From NCBI GenBank assembly GCA_040143965.1, contig JASJQH010000046.1, forward strand, positions 1 through 38,556: 38,556 bases of DNA, written 5' to 3'. The notes beneath the pieces were generated by a model, which saw nothing but the letters and a program-made list of their open reading frames with translations, did no database searches and was not told the origin of the DNA. Shown piece after piece: positions 30,037-38,556 of the stretch (within the stretch, counting starts at the first letter, position 1; the number at the start of each line of letters is the position of its first letter). Source of the stretch: Basidiobolus ranarum. Lineage: Eukaryota > Basidiobolomycota > Basidiobolomycetes > Basidiobolales. A program made the position numbers and the translations under genes.

Positions 30037-30845
30037 GCGTGATTTAACTCTAGACAAGAATTATTTATCACTAGACCCACTATTTCCATGTAAATTATTC
30101 TTTTTTTCTTATCGTATGTATAATGAGATCTACCATAATGTGATCCATAATGTGATCTACCTTCATTGGAAACCAATCAAATAAATGCTTATTAGCTGGT
30201 CCATTCTAGGTTCAGATACCATGTCAAGATTGACAAATATATTTTGAAAGGGTTTCTCCTTATATAGTATATTTCTATATTAAGTAATATTAGGATGATC
30301 CAGTAACTCGAATCTCCTAATTTAGATCTACTATCTTGGAATCAACTAGGGGTTAGGTGGTCCAGATCTAAAGTTACAACTTGATTGAATCCCACTAATG
30401 TTTGTTTGGAGTGGCTTCGAAGATTCTGTAGGGTATTCTGTATCACTTGTGATGTTAATTAGTAATTGGTTCCATGAGCCGAATTAAGTCATTGTTCGGT
30501 TATCATTACTTAGGGTTAGGGTTAGGTAGTATATAGCTCCAAAAGTTGACTAAACTTAATGCATGTTGCTTTCTGGTAATGACTGATGCGAAATAGGGTT
30601 AAGGTAAGATGATCATATTGTCATCACTCATGGGTTAGGGTTACGGTTGATTTGGCATGCAGTAATGTCATTTAGGGATGGAAACTAATGATTAGTTTAA
30701 TTTCAGTGAATATAACGGGCTCATAGTTACAAAAAATGGGATTTGTGTTAAAGGTGAGGTGAATACGGATAAAGGTAATTGAATGGGTGTTTCAATAAGA
30801 GATGACATTAGGCTAGTATATTCAGTAAGTCTCCATAGGAACTAT
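30037..30845. other. Convergent intergenic region with telomere-like motifs
   Basis: 809 bp between the 3' ends of the permease (plus) and Mo25 (minus). It contains a 12-bp tandem pair CCATAATGTGAT at 30133-30156 and four TTAGGG-related blocks at 30346-30357, 30510-30526, 30594-30605 and 30632-30646. No gene was recognised. Confidence 0.65.
30510..30526 (+). repeat. Short interstitial telomere-like repeat (TTAGGG)2.8
   Basis: Nearly three perfect TTAGGG units in tandem, with further variants within 165 bp on either side (GGGGTTAGG 30349-30357, TAGGGTTAAGGT 30594-30605, GGGTTAGGGTTACGG 30632-30646). TTAGGG is the telomere unit of many filamentous fungi. Confidence 0.75.
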
Positions 30846-32409
30846 TCAAACACGTAAGTCTTGAATCTGTTTCAACAGGAAGGTTTTTTCATCGTTAAAC
30901 TGTTCATCATCTGTGGTGGGTGAAGATTTAGTAAATGAAAACGTGAATATAATGGTGTTCTCTCCATTACCTTGGCGTTGGTTCTGGAAGTTCGTTAAGA
31001 ATATGACCAATTTGTCTCGGTTCTTCTTTAGAATCTCGGCGATAGGTTGCGTCTTGTTAGGATTTGCCACGAATACCTTAATAGACCAGCGAATTGAGTA
31101 TATACCGAAAGAAAAGTCTTCTTACAAAAGTTACCTTGAACACATGGAACGCTTCGAATTGTATATTCTTGCTTGGATTGCGAAGCAAATTCATCATTAA
31201 TTTCAGGTTTTCTGGATAGCTAATGTATTTGGTCATCACGTTGAAGTTGGACCGGTCTAATAGAATCTCACTCAACAGCTACGAAATAGCAGTAACTAAT
31301 GTTAAGCTCCATTGGAATAGCCATGAAGTTGATGCATCATTACCTTGAGTGATTGTCTCTGAGTAATATAATTCTCGGAGTTGAGTAGTTTGCTATAATT
31401 ATCAAAGAACTAGATCCGTTGAAAGTTGAGAATGAAATTCAAGAATTAAAGACCATGTAAAGTAGGTGATTACCGTGTCGTAATTGCTCTCTAAAAATGG
31501 TGCCATCAATTGTTTATGGCGAGTGAGAAGTTCCTGGAAATGCTTCAAGTAAGTATGATTTCATCAAAATCCCATCAATATGAATGTAAACCTTGAAAGT
31601 GGCGAAAGCATCGCTGGCTACATCAAAAGTCCCGATCTCGACGTATTCAAAGAATTTAAAGAAATGAGGAGATAACAGTAAAATCTTGGCCAAAGGTTCG
31701 TACTTGATACATTCACGCAAGATCATACCACAATTTAACGCGATATCGTGGTTTTCGTAACTATTATAAGTGTAAGTATGTAATAAAGTCAAAAACTCTT
31801 TTGATTAATATTACCCTTCAAAAAGCATGAATATGATCTTTTCTTTTTGACATAAATGTTCGATAGTAGGTTGTCGTGAACCAATTTGACGTCGTAGAAG
31901 ATTATTGAATACTTGAGCAACATCTTTCTTGGCCTTTTTAAAACGATTTGGAGAGAAGTGTTAATCAAGTAACTCAAATGGTAGAAGAGGCAACGAGACG
32001 TACCTCAAATTCAAGTTTCAAAATCTTGAGAATCAAGAGGTACAAGATATCGTTGGAATAAACCTCTTGAGATAATTGAGTAATAAGTTCTGAATTGGGC
32101 TCTTGATCTAATTAAGAAACGAAGTATATCCTAAAAGGTTAGCGGGAAGGCCTCAAGTAATAAAAAGGTAGGGATGCGTACCTCCTTCTCCATATAAAAT
32201 ATTCTTCATGGCTAATAAATTTTTTGAAACATCTTCTGTAGCCTAGACATATCATATGTACTTAGAAACAACCAAAAGAAAGTGAAATAGGTATTATCTT
32301 ATGAACCAACCCTTTTCCAATCTGCGGTGTCGAGCCTCTGTAAAGCATCCTTAAGGGTGCGTACAATTTCATGGGGACTCTTGGTCTTTGACTTGAAGAA
32401 AATATTCAT
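30846..32409 (-). CDS. Mo25/CAB39 family scaffold (Hym1)
   Basis: Ten exons on the minus strand (32409-32311, 32242-32182, 32107-32004, 31933-31815, 31760-31592, 31542-31474, 31409-31344, 31278-31135, 31076-30971, 30910-30846) join to 333 residues, the family length of about 330-340. Motifs in order: [130 protein letters not shown], and the DDEQFNDEK end. Mo25 proteins are helical-repeat scaffolds that activate germinal-centre (STE20-type) kinases; in fungi Hym1 works in the RAM/SIN-like pathways of cell separation and polarity. Donors are varied (GTTGGT, GTTTAC, GTACGC), and three acceptors are AAG. Confidence 0.95.
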
Positions 32410-33076
32410 GGATAACTTGTAAACAGAAAATGTAAGTAGGATTAGGTATGAATTTCTTGAGTCCCAAGTAGAAAGTAGTGTCCCCTTGAACTAAGATAGT
32501 AGAGTATTTTTTAGTAAACAACTAGTGCGCCAGCTCGAAGATATCCCTGCCATATAATCAGAATCTTGTGGAGTAAAGATCATTAGTTTAAACCAAATAT
32601 CACTGAGAAGTGGTGTAGTTTGGATTTATTTGTTTAAAAAAGTGCCTAATTTATGTTGGAAAAATCAGCACCTTCCCTAGTAAAGTTGGTAGGGGTCATT
32701 AATAGAGCATATGTGGCACAGGTATATTGGGAGGCGGATTCCAAATTTCTTGTAATACAATAGAAGGCAAGTGGTGACTCATTAAGTTAATCCTCGAAAT
32801 TCTTGCTGAGTGAATGTAATGTTCTTACGTAGTCAACAAAAATTAATGGCGATTCCAAAAGTGGCATTATTGGCCAATGAAACTGACGTATGATAAAGGG
32901 CTATATTATTCAAGAGATAGTAATTCGTCATCCCCGAGTTCGAAGGATTTCCAAATGGGCCAAGCCCCATCGTCAATTTGGGTTCAAGTTTTATAAAACG
33001 ATTACCAACGTATTCTTGTAACTTAGTTGATAATTTCTTCACTTTTTCCCTTAAGGTACATTCTCATCACAATAAT
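32410..33076. other. Divergent region between Mo25 and profilin
   Basis: 667 bp separating two divergently transcribed genes. It contains a palindromic GTTTTATAAAAC at 32988-32999, which includes a TATA-like core about 80 bp before the profilin ATG. A minus-strand 69-codon frame at 32833-33042 has no resemblance to known proteins. Confidence 0.5.
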
Positions 33077-33646
33077 ATGTCGTGGCAAGCTTACGTCGAT
33101 AACAACTTGGTAGGTACTGGTTCTATTACCAAGGCTGCTATCTATGGTGCACAAGGTGGTGTCTGGGCTGCTTCCCCTGGTTTTGCTGTAAGTTCAATAT
33201 CATAGAGTATTTTGTATTGACGCTCCATTCTGACTAGTCCCAAATTCTATAGCTTCAAGGAAACGAGCTTGAGACTCTCATAAGAGCTTATCAAGATCCT
33301 ACTGACATTCGTACCAACGGTCTCCACATTGGTGGTGTCAAGTACTTCGCATTGAACGCTGACCAGCGTAGTATTTATGGCAAACAAGTAAGTATTTTCT
33401 GACGCAACTGAGAGCAACATCAATACTAAGTACTTTACTATTTTCTAAGGGTGCTGGTGGTGTTGTATGTGTCAAAACTGCCCAAGCCATTCTTATCGGA
33501 CTTTATGGTGATGGAATAGCACCAGGTGAAGCCACCAAGGTTGTTGAAGTCTTGGCTGATTATTTGATCTCCGTTGGTTATGTAAGTGACTTCCCACCAT
33601 TCTTTAACTGAAATGAAGCATATTGACATAACCTTATATTTAGTAA
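33077..33646 (+). CDS. PFY1: Profilin, with the stop codon alone on the last coding exon
   Basis: Exons 33077-33187, 33253-33387, 33450-33581 and 33644-33646 give 126 residues, the length of yeast profilin. The protein starts MSWQAYVDNNLVGTGSI, continues AAIYGAQGGVWAASPGF, then LHIGGVKYFALNADQRSIYG, KQGAGGVVCVKTAQAILIGL and EVLADYLISVGY. The aromatic N-terminal W/Y pair and the C-terminal helix form the poly-proline site; the rest binds actin. Profilin promotes formin-driven actin assembly in polar growth. After the final tyrosine codon comes GTAAGT, and the next acceptor (TTTAG) is followed at once by TAA, so the fourth coding exon is only the stop codon. Reading through instead would add about nine residues (VSDFPPFFN), which profilins lack. 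Confidence 0.95.
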
Positions 33647-34112
33647 ATAACTCGAACTCACATACTACCCGTGTTGATGGAAACCTAAGTAAAACAACCC
33701 TATTAGCTTTCTATTGCCTTGCCCATCCTTTTCATAACAATAAATCAATTAAATATACATATGCAACTAGGGTTATTAACTAATGATTGATACTTCATTT
33801 ATTGTTATTGAAAAATTGCATACATTGTCCTTGATTAGTAATTCGAGAGAAACATTATTTTGGACAGAAACTACTATATGGCACACAGGAAAGTAGTGTA
33901 AATAAAATGATCAAACGGGCAATTTCTGGAGATGAAATCATCAATTATATATATATATGAGAATATGAGAGAGAACTAAGGAAAATATGAAAAATCTAAT
34001 AAGAAAGAGATGGAATAATGAATAAGGTGCGGTAAGAAGGAATAGTATTGAACATTGAAAGAGTATGTCTTTCACATTAATCATTGGAAATTAAAGACTA
34101 TTCCTTCAAAGT
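33647..34112. other. Convergent spacer between profilin and the Skt5-like gene
   Basis: 466 bp holding the two 3' untranslated regions and a short TA run (33946-33958). No other element was recognised. Confidence 0.5.
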
Positions 34113-35783
34113 TTAACAAATCACACATCCGTCCGAGTTCTCCTTGTCTCTTGATATCGCTTGCTTTTGGCCGCTGGAAGCACCGGACTTTTTGAGTTCA
34201 GACAGACGTTGCATAGCACGTTTGTTACCTTGGGCTGCGGCGCGCATATACCATTTCCTTGCTTCATTAAGATCTTGTCTTACTCCAATTCCTACTTCAG
34301 AATAATATCCTACTGCATATTCTGCCTTAGCAAGTCCTTTGTCTGCAGCTTTTCTAGCCCAGAGGTAAGCTTCTGTATCACTCTGCTTCAATATCCCTTC
34401 GGCTCCAGTAAGATACCACCCGGATAAAGCAAGCTCAGCTTCTGGGTCGCTTTGCTCAGCGGCACGAGTATACCAAGCGATTGAACGCCTGGGGTCTACT
34501 GGGCAAGAGATGGTTCCGTACTCATAACTGGAACCAAGTTTGAATTGAGAAGGAGCGTATCCCAACTGAGCAGCCTGTGTATACAGTTCTCGAGCATAGG
34601 ACTCATCAGGAATAATTGATGGGATTCCTTCTTTTTCGTAACATATACCCAACTCGTGTAAAGCATGTGGGTTTTCAGCATCGGCACTTGAAGCTGCGCG
34701 TTTTAACCAAGTAATAGCTTCACGTGGATTAGGATTTTGATTTAACAAGCCTTTCAATAAAGTCATGCCAAGTTTATACATCGCAGCAGTTTCGCCAAGA
34801 ATAGCTGCTTTACGGAAAAACTGGACCGCACGACTATAATCTCTCTTGGTACCAGCTCCAACTTCGTAACATACAGCAGCACGATACGTAGCAGATGGGT
34901 GATTTTGTTTGGAGGCTTGTACATACAAATTAAAAGCTTTTTCGTGGTCGACAGAAACACCCAGTGCTGCAGTTCCATAACAGTTGGCCAAAAAGAATTG
35001 CGCCTCAGGGAAAGCAGGACGACCGATGCCCATACCTTGAGTGGCAAGTCGCTTGATCCATTTAAGAGCTTCAGCCATTAAAGCTTTCTTCGTTTTCTCT
35101 GTGGCTTTGTCAGAGGCATTGAGATTGGTGGCAGTATCGATCAAGAATTTGGCAAAATCAAACTGTATACTGGGATCATTGCTTTTTTTAGCATTGATGC
35201 GGTATTGTTCAAGAGTGTTTCCTTGAGGAAGATGAGCCACAGAAGCGGTAGGGGAAGTTGGAGTGCTAACATTATTAGTGCTACTGCTAGATCTATTTGT
35301 CCTATTACCACTATAATTAGAACTAAAATGTGTCAGCTCAGGAGTAGACTTGTTAATGCTGTGGGTCTGGGAAGGTTGAGCATTGGGTGGATAGTTCTGT
35401 ACACCATAATTATTAGGTTTTTGTGGTGGATAGTTTTGAGCGCCATAATTTTGGCTCGCCTGAGGTGGATAAGCGCTACCTTGAACGCCAAAATTTTGGT
35501 TCGCTTGAGGTGGATAAGCGTTATTTTGGACGCCATAATCTGGTCTATGTTCAGATCCACGAGAGGGATATGAAGAAGAACTAGAGCTACTTTGAGTAGA
35601 TTGACGAGTGGGTGGATAAGCAGGAGATTCTTTAAAGGAAGGAGTTCTGGAAAATCCTGAAGTGCCTTCACCGGATGATTGAGAGCGGACATCGGAAGGG
35701 TTATTTTCAGACTCGGCGTACCGAGCAACAGTAGGTTGTTTTCTAGTAAAAACTACATTATTATCCTCAAAAGAACCATCCAT
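34113..35783 (-). CDS. Sel1-repeat protein of the Skt5/Chs4 chitin synthase activator family
   Basis: 556 residues, intronless. Residues 1-190 are low-complexity (Ser, Gln, Pro, Tyr), with four or five copies of a YGxQNxYPPQ unit at 83-132. Residues about 250-540 hold roughly seven Sel1/TPR-like repeats (AQFFLANCYGTAALG, ATYRAAVCYEVGAG, AMYKLGMTLLKG, ALHELGICYEKEG, SQFKLGSSYEYG, AELALSGWYLTGA, AEYAVGYYSEVGIG, each followed by A-WY-RAA). The C-terminus is CVIC, a CaaX-type prenylation box like that of yeast Chs4/Skt5, which is farnesylated. That family brings chitin synthase III to septal or bud-neck sites at the plasma membrane. Assignment rests on repeat order, the disordered N-terminus and the CaaX end; other Sel1 proteins usually lack the last. 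Confidence 0.88.
   Translation of the reverse strand: MDGSFEDNNVVFTRKQPTVARYAESENNPSDVRSQSSGEGTSGFSRTPSFKESPAYPPTRQSTQSSSSSSSYPSRGSEHRPDYGVQNNAYPPQANQNFGVQGSAYPPQASQNYGAQNYPPQKPNNYGVQNYPPNAQPSQTHSINKSTPELTHFSSNYSGNRTNRSSSSTNNVSTPTSPTASVAHLPQGNTLEQYRINAKKSNDPSIQFDFAKFLIDTATNLNASDKATEKTKKALMAEALKWIKRLATQGMGIGRPAFPEAQFFLANCYGTAALGVSVDHEKAFNLYVQASKQNHPSATYRAAVCYEVGAGTKRDYSRAVQFFRKAAILGETAAMYKLGMTLLKGLLNQNPNPREAITWLKRAASSADAENPHALHELGICYEKEGIPSIIPDESYARELYTQAAQLGYAPSQFKLGSSYEYGTISCPVDPRRSIAWYTRAAEQSDPEAELALSGWYLTGAEGILKQSDTEAYLWARKAADKGLAKAEYAVGYYSEVGIGVRQDLNEARKWYMRAAAQGNKRAMQRLSELKKSGASSGQKQAISRDKENSDGCVIC
35388..35537 (-). repeat. In-frame YPPQ-rich minisatellite in the Skt5-like gene
   Basis: Imperfect tandem units encode YGVQNNAYPPQ-type repeats (residues 83-132). 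The units are 24-45 bp long, similar but not identical, and stay in frame, so copy number could vary without breaking the gene. Confidence 0.75.
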
Positions 35784-36769
35784 TATGAGAAAATATCAGT
35801 GATAAAACGGAAAAGATGAAATTTAATTTGTTATTCTCGGCTTTTGTCAGACTGGTTTAACTATCGTATCAATGTAAATAAAGTAAGTATAATCGTAGAA
35901 GAAAACTCAACTCAGAAAAATTATAGTTTATGATAAATTTGTTGTTCAAGGAAAACGAAAGTCTATCACTTTGCTTACCTTTAAGTTTTTAGCACTGGTG
36001 CCAACAATGGTTGAACCCAGATACGGTTATGAATGTATTCCCCAGGTGATGGAAAATCAATGAAACCAACTAGGATCACCAGAATCCGCCCACTTTCGAA
36101 TTAGAAGTTTTACAATAGGGATTGATTTAAAAATACAACTTAACGAGCTCTATTAGATAAATAAAACAAATCCTACCCTTGTACCTCTATCGATCCAGAA
36201 CCGGATTTGACAAAACGCATGTTTAATGGTCTCAAGTAATCAGCAACTATAATCAAAAGAGGGATTTTAACTATTGGAAAGGTAGAAGGGAAGATTCCAA
36301 AATACGATAGCTGGATATTTTCGGAAGCAATCATGATAAAATATTTATCCACTTCAAGTCAACCAACAGAATCCTATGGTTTTCAGGAATGAATTGGGTG
36401 TTATTTACAGGCTAAATATCAGAATTTGGTTTAATTTATAGATTTCCGCCTAAGCTTACACATGACGTAATGATGTTGCTTTTAAAGGATTTCATATTTA
36501 CAAAATTTAAAGATGTAAGAGGTATAAATGAAATAAATTAAGCTACGAATGAATATATCATGAATTCTGATTCAATCCTTGGCACTAGTACCAACTTGGG
36601 CGGGAGGGTTGGACAAAAATATCTGGCTGATCAGACAATTGAATATCCACACATGTTCAACATCACTAAATAAAGGTGCATTTGCAATTGAATCGACCAG
36701 AATGTTGGAATGAAAGCACAAAGAATTTATTTCTCTTGCAAATTAAGTCATGATTGAAAAGACAATTTC
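35784..36769. other. Intergenic region between the eL24 3' end and the Skt5-like promoter
   Basis: 986 bp. It contains the eL24 poly(A) signal on the minus strand (AATAAA at 36726-36731) and the Skt5-like promoter. A possible tiny minus-strand first exon (36220-36185, ATG followed by 11 sense codons and GTACAA) leads nowhere recognisable. Nothing else was identified. Confidence 0.5.
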
Positions 36770-37422
36770 TTAACGGCTGTTGGCAGCAACAACGGTGCGA
36801 GCACCCTTGGCTTGTTGCTTGGAGATCTTAGGTTGAGAAGCACGGTTTGCTTGCTTCTTGGTTTGATCAGCCTTCTTCTTATCCTTGGCGTCACGAATGG
36901 CAGCTTGGCGAGCGGCAGCACGAACTTCGGGCTTTTGGTTACGCTTGGCGCGGATGGCTTCCCAAGAGGCACCGACAACAGCACGTTGGTGCTTGACAGT
37001 ACGGCGGGTTCTCTTCTTAGCAATCTCCTCAGTGATACCCTTCTTGTGCATGCGACGGAAGACAACAGTCCAACTAATTTTACGGGGGTTCATGCGTTGT
37101 TGGAAGAGAGACTCAGTCTTGGAGTCAACGAAACGGAAGACCTAATATAATGTTCAAAATGAGTTAAATTGTATGTACTAATGAATAATGCTGATTGTAT
37201 GAAGCCATTACTTTGCTGTCGGAACGGACAAAGAGTCTACCATGACCAGGATAGATCTTGTATCCAGAGAAGGAGCAGATTTCAATTCTATGTAAAAGTG
37301 AGTTTAGCAAATGTGAAGTGACATTGTTGTAGAAGAATCATGACTCTATGCATCAATACACGGATGGATGTTTACAATTCTATTAAAGATTCGAATATCT
37401 ATGAACTAGGTACATACTTCAT
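36770..37422 (-). CDS. RPL24: 60S ribosomal protein eL24
   Basis: Three exons on the minus strand (37422-37418, 37287-37212, 37141-36770) join to 150 residues, near the usual 155-157. The first coding exon is only ATGAA, a very early intron typical of fungal ribosomal protein genes. The N-terminal domain [20 protein letters not shown], then [20 protein letters not shown], is the eL24 zinc-ribbon-like region; only one of the usual paired cysteines (Cys6) is visible, as in other cytosolic eL24. It continues [20 protein letters not shown] and [19 protein letters not shown], then a basic Lys/Ala/Gln tail. It belongs to the large subunit and makes an inter-subunit bridge. A pair of telomere-box-like motifs lies 200-225 bp upstream. 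Confidence 0.97.
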
Positions 37423-38114
37423 GTTGAGCTCTGTTAGCCGCTACGCAAGATTTGGGTAAAAGGCCGATTCTTTTTGAAAGTCGATAGGCTTTTAACGGAT
37501 CCTCAATGAAGAAATGAAGACATGAATCTAGGGTGAGACCCCTAAATTTCCAAAATGTGATCTTTAGCATTCATTGGATGATTGGCTTTCAAACCTTTTA
37601 ACCAATATCTACACGATCATGATGAACCTAACCCATGAACCTAACCCTGTTGAATCGTTAATAGCAGTAATTTGAATACCGGCCCAAAAAATACACTAAC
37701 ATTTGAACCGGAAATAGGAGCTTTTGGCTGACAAAGTGATTAAAACAAATGCACAGTGGACTTTATCAAAGCAAATTTTACGAAAGCCTCTAATCATATA
37801 CTAGAAGCACTTGAATGGGATAAATTAGCCAATTTCCCATCTACAGTTAGGTAAAGCCATAACCAGTTCTTTGCCAATGCTCAGTATCCGGCAATCTATC
37901 ATCTTACTTGTTTACTGAAAAATGTAACTTTCCTAGACAAGGTTGTTGAGGTCGAATTCTGAGATATCTCCATCCTGACTAAAGGCGGTCTGACTTTGCT
38001 TTGTATAGGATGTAGCCAATTTGACAGTTTGAGTTGTCCTCAACACAAAGTCTAAAACTCAGAGTCTTCCCTCATTACACAAAGTAATCTCAACTATATT
38101 ATCAAGTGTCAATG
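37423..38114. other. Upstream region of the eL24 gene
   Basis: 692 bp of AT-rich DNA. It carries two AACCTAACCC boxes in a 13-bp tandem (37622-37647). No gene or RNA was recognised. Confidence 0.5.
37622..37647 (-). promoter_or_regulatory. Tandem telo-box-like motif upstream of eL24
   Basis: Two perfect copies of ATGAACCTAACCC (GGGTTAGG on the coding strand) end 200 bp before the eL24 ATG. Motifs of this kind bind Tbf1/Rap1-type Myb factors and recur in ribosomal protein promoters of several fungi and plants; binding here is inferred. Confidence 0.5.
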
Positions 38115-38440
38115 TGTTGAAAATGACACAGCTTAAGCATCTATATAGTCATATAGCCAGCTACCTAAATTTCACTATATTATTATGAGATATCTTCATA
38201 AGGAATTTACGCTCAATATTGAGACCAACTTTAACTTGTCCAAGAGACTAAAAACTTTGTGCACATGTTCCTGGGACTTTCCTGAACATAAACTACAAGT
38301 TAGTTCATCTACTTATTGACAAAAGTATCAATTTCAACTTGTCCTCAATAAATCAGTAAGTGAAAACCACCAATTCTTCTAGTTCTCCAAATCACTTTCA
38401 ACAACTCTCAAAATACTTCAACACAGTGGACCCCAAAATA
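38115..38440 (+). mobile_element. Second copia-type LTR, truncated or rearranged
   Basis: It starts TGTTGAAAATGACACA and follows the first LTR (716-1199) in order: CTATATAGTCATATA, a region with TTTGTGCACATG, then the block CTAGTTCTCCAAATCACTTTCAAC and AAAATACTTCAACA. It is clearly diverged and has about 95 extra bases in the middle. No polypurine tract precedes it, so it may be a 5' or solo LTR. It breaks off near 38440, where an inverted LTR segment begins. Confidence 0.75.
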
Positions 38441-38524
38441 GGATCTGTTAAAGTATTTGGGAGCCTGTTGGAAGTGGTTTGGAGAATTAGAGGAATTGGT
38501 GGTTTTCACTTATTGATTTATTGA
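38345..38524. repeat. Inverted repeat of two LTR segments (78-bp arms)
   Basis: 38345-38422 and 38447-38524 are near-perfect reverse complements (about 11 mismatches in 78), separated by 24 bp. The right arm is the minus-strand copy of the same LTR block and resembles the LTR at 716-1199 more than the left arm does (for example CCTCTAATTCTCCAAACCAC, shared exactly), so two different LTR copies lie head-to-head here. Confidence 0.85.
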
Positions 38525-38556
38525 GTATTCAGTTGACATTTATAGTTTTGTCAAGA

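Noticed and set aside
36185-36220. Possible first exon ATG plus 11 codons followed by GTACAA on the minus strand
   Set aside because: No following exon with family resemblance could be found before the eL24 gene; too short to call.
37288-37417. Possible intronic box C/D snoRNA in the first eL24 intron
   Set aside because: C-box-like TGATG and ATGATT strings are present, but no D box (CTGA) in the right place and no terminal stem were seen.

Overview
The window reads as nuclear DNA of a filamentous fungus. Supporting this are a PDR-type ABC transporter, an Skt5/Chs4-like chitin synthase regulator, a fungal-length profilin, TTAGGG-type repeats and compact genes with many short introns. The AT-rich spacers, abundant introns and copia-like LTR elements would suit an early-diverging lineage, but I cannot fix the species from the sequence alone.

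Layout. (1) 1-1199: broken Ty1/copia-like retroelement: integrase remnant on the minus strand, RNase H end on the plus strand interrupted by a small inverted-repeat insertion, polypurine tract and a 484-bp LTR. (2) 2302-6684: intronless full-size PDR ABC transporter. (3) 7729-14236: five intronless paralogs, each exactly 175 codons, for small secreted proteins with eight shared cysteines; three lie on the minus strand and two on the plus strand around a 1.9-kb spacer. (4) 14775-22431: intron-rich housekeeping genes: a UBX-domain ERAD protein (FAF2/Ubx2 type), exosome subunit Rrp43, proteasome alpha-4 (PSMA4/Pre9) and elongation factor Iws1/Spn1, the last with a one-base frame break or micro-intron. 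(5) 22897-27375: two head-to-head intronless PPR genes, one with a regular plant-like array of 35-residue repeats. (6) 28510-30036: LysP-like amino-acid permease. (7) 30346-30646: telomere-like motifs between convergent genes. (8) 30846-37422: Mo25/Hym1, profilin, Skt5/Chs4-like protein and ribosomal protein eL24. (9) 38115-38556: a second related LTR running into an inverted LTR copy.

Seven genes were resolved exon by exon by keeping reading frame and family similarity across GT...AG junctions; all give products of family-typical length (UBX 463 aa, Rrp43 279, PSMA4 248, Mo25 333, profilin 126, eL24 150; Iws1 421 after one frame correction). The transporter, permease, PPR, secreted and Skt5-like genes have no introns, so there is a sharp split between intron-rich core genes and intronless surface, secreted or organellar genes.

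Functional themes are protein and RNA quality control (UBX, exosome, proteasome, Iws1), polarity and cell wall (Mo25, profilin, Skt5), organelle RNA binding (PPR), and interaction with the environment (ABC pump, permease, secreted array). The most novel material is the secreted eight-cysteine array and the purine-specifying PPR protein.
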